Shown here piece by piece: positions 60,991-64,000 of a stretch of DNA of 64,000 nt. The stretch is from Ornithinimicrobium sp. INDO-MA30-4. GTDB taxonomy: Bacteria > Actinomycetota > Actinomycetes > Actinomycetales > Dermatophilaceae. The position numbers and the translations under genes are program-made. The stretch is taken from positions 744,001 through 808,000 of the forward strand of contig NZ_CP091056.1 in the NCBI RefSeq assembly GCF_021535045.1, in the 5' to 3' direction. The notes beneath the pieces are model-generated. The model was not told the DNA's origin. It did no database searches and saw only the letters and a program-made list of their open reading frames with translations. Within the stretch, counting starts at the first letter, position 1, and every line of letters starts with the position of its first letter.

Positions 60991-61630
60991 TCAGCTGTGC
61001 CTTGCTCGCAGCACGGCCTCTACGTCTTCGAGACCTGAGCCGCGCTCACGCAGCAGCACCAGCAAGTGATAGATCAAGTCCGCTGACTCCCCCAGCAAAG
61101 CTTCGTCATCTTGGACGACGCCAGCGAGGGCTGTTTCGACACCTTCTTCGCCAACCTTTTGGGCGATCCGGCGCACGCCAGAGTCAAACAGCGAGGTCGT
61201 GTATGACCCGGCTGGTCGTTGCTCGTGCCGCCCCTTGACCACGTCGTTCAGCTCGGAGACGAAAGACTCGTGACCTGCTGTCGCGGTGGAAGCGGCCTCA
61301 CCAAGCAACTGTGGGCGCCAGTGTGGCAGGTCGGGCCAGCAGGCTCACTGACCAGCAACAACGTGTCGTTGTCGCAATCGACAGCGACACTGCGCACCGA
61401 CAGCGTGTTGCCGCTTGTCTCGCCCTTAACCCACGAGGTCTGTCGACTCCGGCTGTAAAGCTCGCCAAGCCCGTCTCAAGGGTCTGCTGGACCGCATTGC
61501 GGTCGAGATAGCCAACCATCAACACATCGCCCGTGTCGGCGTGCTGGACGACGCCCGGCAAGAGTCCATCCTGCTTGTCAAAGGCCAGGTCCTCGAGGGC
61601 CAAACCATTCGGCAAAGATAATGTCGTCAT
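60991..61630 (-). CDS. hisIE: HisIE: phosphoribosyl-AMP cyclohydrolase / phosphoribosyl-ATP pyrophosphatase (two frameshifts)
   Basis: This is a bifunctional histidine enzyme of about 214 residues. HisI half: [20 protein letters not shown] and [18 protein letters not shown], then after a break [27 protein letters not shown] and [10 protein letters not shown], with the metal-binding cysteines. One added T after HSC joins this to the HisE half (HSCFGEAAS), so I read one fused gene rather than separate hisI and hisE. His[35 protein letters not shown] and [12 protein letters not shown]. The ATG overlaps the hisF stop by one base. Confidence 0.83.
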
Positions 61631-62422
61631 CAGACTTCCTGCTCCTTCTCGGCGCGGCGGACCACAACTCCCTCAGAGGCGAGGCGGTCCTTCAACTCCG
61701 GGATCGACACCGCACCTGAGTGGAACACGCTGGCGGCCAATGCCCCATCGACGTCGGCTTCGGCGAACACGTCAATGAAGTGGTCCATCTCGCCAGCCCC
61801 GCCCGAGGCGATGAGTGGGACGTCGCATACCGCGCGGACAGCGGCTAGCTGCTCCACGTCATACCCCCGGCGCACGCCATCACTGCCCATGCAGTTGAGG
61901 ACGATTTCGCCGGCACCCAACTCTTGGACCCGCTTGACCCACTCCACGGTGGTGGTCTCGAGCGCAGTCGTCTGATTGGGGTTTCCGGTCATCGCACGGA
62001 TGCGCCAGGTGCCGTCTTCGTCGCGCAGCGAGTCAACGCCGACAACCACACATTGCACCCCAAAGCGGCTGCTAACTCCGAGATCAACTCGGGGCGCTGG
62101 GTGGCTGGGGTGTTGATCGAGATCTTGTCTGCCCCGGCGTGCAAGACCGCGCGGGCGCTCTCAACGGAGGAGATGCCACCGGCGACACAAAAGGGATGTC
62201 GATCTCTTGGGCGACACGGCGGACCCAGTCGATGTCGACGCTTCGGCCTTCCGGGCTGGCGGTGATGTCATAAAACACCAACTCGTCTGCGCCCTCATCC
62301 CGATAGCGGGCAGCCAGCTCAACGATGTCGCCCATGTCGATGTGATCGCGAAACTTGGTGCCCTTGACCACGCGTCCATCGCGAACGTCCAAGCACGGGA
62401 TGATGCGCCGTGCCACGCTCAT
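61630..62422 (-). CDS. hisF: Imidazole glycerol phosphate synthase cyclase subunit HisF (frameshift near 62060-62190)
   Basis: This is a TIM barrel of about 260 residues that closes the imidazole ring with ammonia from HisH. The start ATG 62422 has a GAGGAG box. Motifs: [20 protein letters not shown] (catalytic Asp), [16 protein letters not shown], then after breaks [36 protein letters not shown] (second catalytic Asp region), [20 protein letters not shown] and [14 protein letters not shown]. Overlaps hisA by 4 bases. Confidence 0.92.
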
Positions 62423-63176
62423 GTGCGCTCCTCTTCGACGGCTTCGGAACGGTGACCCGTCCCTCCAACAACGCCTTACCCAGCACGATTCCGGCGCACC
62501 CGACCTTGCGAGCACCACGGACGTCAGCAGCATCGCGGGCACCACCAGAGGCCTGGAAGTGCAAGGACGGGTTTGAATGCGTCAAGTAGGTGTAAAGGTT
62601 GGTGTTGGGCCCACTGAGGGTTCCATCGCGACCGATGTCCGTGCAGAGCACGTGTTTGAGCCCAGACTTGGCATAACCAGCCAGCATCGTCGGCAGATCA
62701 GTGTCGGAAACGCTGGTCCACCCAGAAACCGGCAGCAACCAGGTGCCCTCTTCGGAGACCTTGGTGTCGAGGGCAACGGTGATGCTTTCGGGGCCAAAGC
62801 GCTCAATCCAGCTCATCACTTCGTCAGGCTGGGTGACGGCCATTGAGCCCACCACGACGCGGGTTGCCCCAAGTCGAGCAACCGCTGCACGTCGTCCGCG
62901 GATCGCACACCGCCACCGGTCTGGATCTGCAGACCTGTCGAGGTGGCTACTTCTTCCAGCACAGGGCCAGCGGTAGCCGCCAGCCCGCGCGGCATCGAGG
63001 TCAACGAGGTGCAGCCAGCGAGCACCGGCTCGGGCATAACTCTGAGCTACGGCAATCGGCTTGTCGGCATAGCGAGTCTCTTTGTCGTAGTCGCCCTTGT
63101 GTAGGCGCACGACATTCCCGTCCAGCACATCGATGGCGGGATAGACGGTGAACTCTTGGGTGTGGTGGTCTGTCAT
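62419..63176 (-). CDS. hisA: Phosphoribosyl isomerase HisA/PriA (frameshifts near 62470 and 62890-62970)
   Basis: This is a TIM barrel of about 250 residues. Motifs: [20 protein letters not shown] (catalytic Asp), [15 protein letters not shown], a short out-of-frame patch, then [31 protein letters not shown] (second catalytic Asp) and FQASGG. The raw frame overshoots into hisF; the true end, after one inserted base near 62440, is EAVEEERT with the stop overlapping the hisF ATG. In Actinobacteria lacking trpF, this enzyme (PriA) also serves tryptophan synthesis; whether that applies here is not visible. Confidence 0.9.
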
Positions 63177-63773
63177 GACAGGTCCTCAGCTAGGAAATTG
63201 CGCAAGATGCGCGATCCCACATCGGCGGATTTTTCTGGGTGGAATTGTGCGCCCCAGCGTTGGCCGAGCGCACGGCGGCGCTCCATGGCTGGCCATGCTG
63301 GGTCGACAGCAACGTGACGTCACTGACGGGAGCAGCGTAGGAGTGCACAAAGTAGGCACGATCGGTGTCGACAATGCCAGCGGTGAGCGGATCTGACTTG
63401 CGGTGTTGCAGGGTGTTCCAGCCCATGTGCGGCACTCGCGCCGAGGCTGAGGCGGGGATGGCGATGACTTGGCCGGGCAGCAATCCGAGGCAGTCCACCC
63501 CGCCGTCTTCGTCACTGTGCTCAAAGAGCAACTGCATGCCCAGGCATACCCCGAGCAGTGGCTGTTGCACCTCGCGCAAGACGTCGACAAGGCCCAATTC
63601 GTGCAGCCGTGCCATACCGGCAGCAGCAGCCCCGACACCGGGCAAAATGACCGGTCCGCCGACAAGATCTCATCGGCGTTGCTGGTCAGAGACGACTCAG
63701 CGCCAAGACGGGACAAGGCATAACTGACGGAGCCAATGTTGGTGCCACCAGAGTCAACCAGTGCGACCTTCAT
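63173..63773 (-). CDS. hisH: Imidazole glycerol phosphate synthase glutaminase subunit HisH (two frameshifts)
   Basis: This is a glutamine amidotransferase of about 202 residues. The N-terminus is KVALVDSGGTNIGSVSYALS; after a break near 63650 come VILPGVGAAAAGM and the nucleophile loop PLLGVCLGMQLLFEHS, then VPHMGWNTL. Near the end AGAHNSTQKN reads in the other frame as GAQFHPEKSADVGSRIL, carrying the catalytic His-Pro-Glu, and ends NFLAEDLS with the stop overlapping hisA. The start ATG immediately follows the hisB stop. Confidence 0.92.
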
Positions 63774-64000
63774 TTAGAGCATTCCCTTGGTGCTGGGCAG
63801 GTCGTTGCCAGTGCGTGGCAGAGCCATCCGCAGGGCACGAGCAACGGCTTTGAAGCCAACCTCGACTTGGTGGTGGGTGTTGCCCGGCCCGATGCTCAAG
63901 TGCAGCGTGCATCGCATCGCGTCGGCGAAGGAGCGCCAAAAGTGCTCGACCATCTCGGTGGGCAGGTCGCCGACCTGCTCGCGGTCAAAATCAGCCTCAA
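63774..64000 (-). CDS. hisB: Imidazoleglycerol-phosphate dehydratase HisB, 3' end (cut by window end)
   Basis: Only the last ~75 codons are in the window. They read [34 protein letters not shown] and [16 protein letters not shown] then LPSTKGML, the standard HisB C-terminus with the metal-binding HH pair. The stop TAA directly abuts the hisH ATG. The N-terminal part continues beyond base 64000. Confidence 0.92.
   Translation of the reverse strand, partial: EADFDREQVGDLPTEMVEHFWRSFADAMRCTLHLSIGPGNTHHQVEVGFKAVARALRMALPRTGNDLPSTKGML

Noticed and set aside
60991..61630. Separate hisI and hisE genes
   Set aside because: The overlapping frames join into the normal bifunctional HisIE when one T is added after the conserved HSC, matching the pattern of other breaks here.

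Overview
The window comes from an actinobacterium with moderately high GC. The evidence is a minus-strand his operon (hisB-hisH-hisA-hisF-hisIE), an xerD-parA-scpA-scpB-rluB-cmk-der block, the gcvP / MerR / DUF151 / FtsR / GarA-type FHA / gcvH / DUF881 / Sbp / DUF881 cluster familiar from Mycobacterium, an F420-type LLM oxidoreductase, and a GPP34 remnant. I would not name a genus from sequence alone.

Layout. 0-1.3 kb: end of an NAD(P)H-hydrate epimerase gene, a small membrane protein and an IS3-type transposase scrap. 1.3-5.2 kb: a five-gene minus-strand cassette encoding a secreted peptide, a lipoprotein, a peptidoglycan-binding efflux adaptor, an ABC ATPase and an FtsX-type permease. 6-8.3 kb: a methyltransferase and an AAA ATPase preceded by an AT-rich inverted repeat. 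8.3-16 kb: a four-gene ABC operon with two LolD-type ATPases and two very large FtsX-type permeases. 16-30.2 kb: housekeeping genes, including a glycine riboswitch ahead of gcvP. 30.3-31.7 kb: a complete IS481-family element. 31.7-52.2 kb: a genomic island inserted in a tRNA-Pro gene. 52.2-64 kb: der, sufE, sulfurtransferase, cmk, rluB, scpB, scpA, parA, xerD and the his operon.

The island is a defence island on a mobilizable element. It is bounded by a ~44-bp duplication of the tRNA-Pro 3' half and carries a MobF/TraA relaxase and a DprA homologue, but no recognisable integrase. Its cargo is (i) an XRE - ImmA/IrrE - PIN-like trio, (ii) a TIR (ThsB) and transmembrane-macro (ThsA) pair that matches type II Thoeris, translationally coupled to a HIT-family hydrolase, and (iii) a five-gene operon encoding a SNF2 helicase, DUF4391 protein, type III Mod, type III Res and HEPN protein. 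The Thoeris-HIT operon is the most interesting item, because a histidine-triad nucleotide hydrolase is a plausible off-switch or processor for the ADPR-type signal. That role is inference.

Quality caveat. Many conserved genes are broken by single-base frameshifts. In every junction I resolved by eye, the frame is restored by adding one base, nearly always to a short homopolymer. This looks like systematic homopolymer under-calling in the assembly rather than gene decay, so I annotate those loci as single genes and name the break point.
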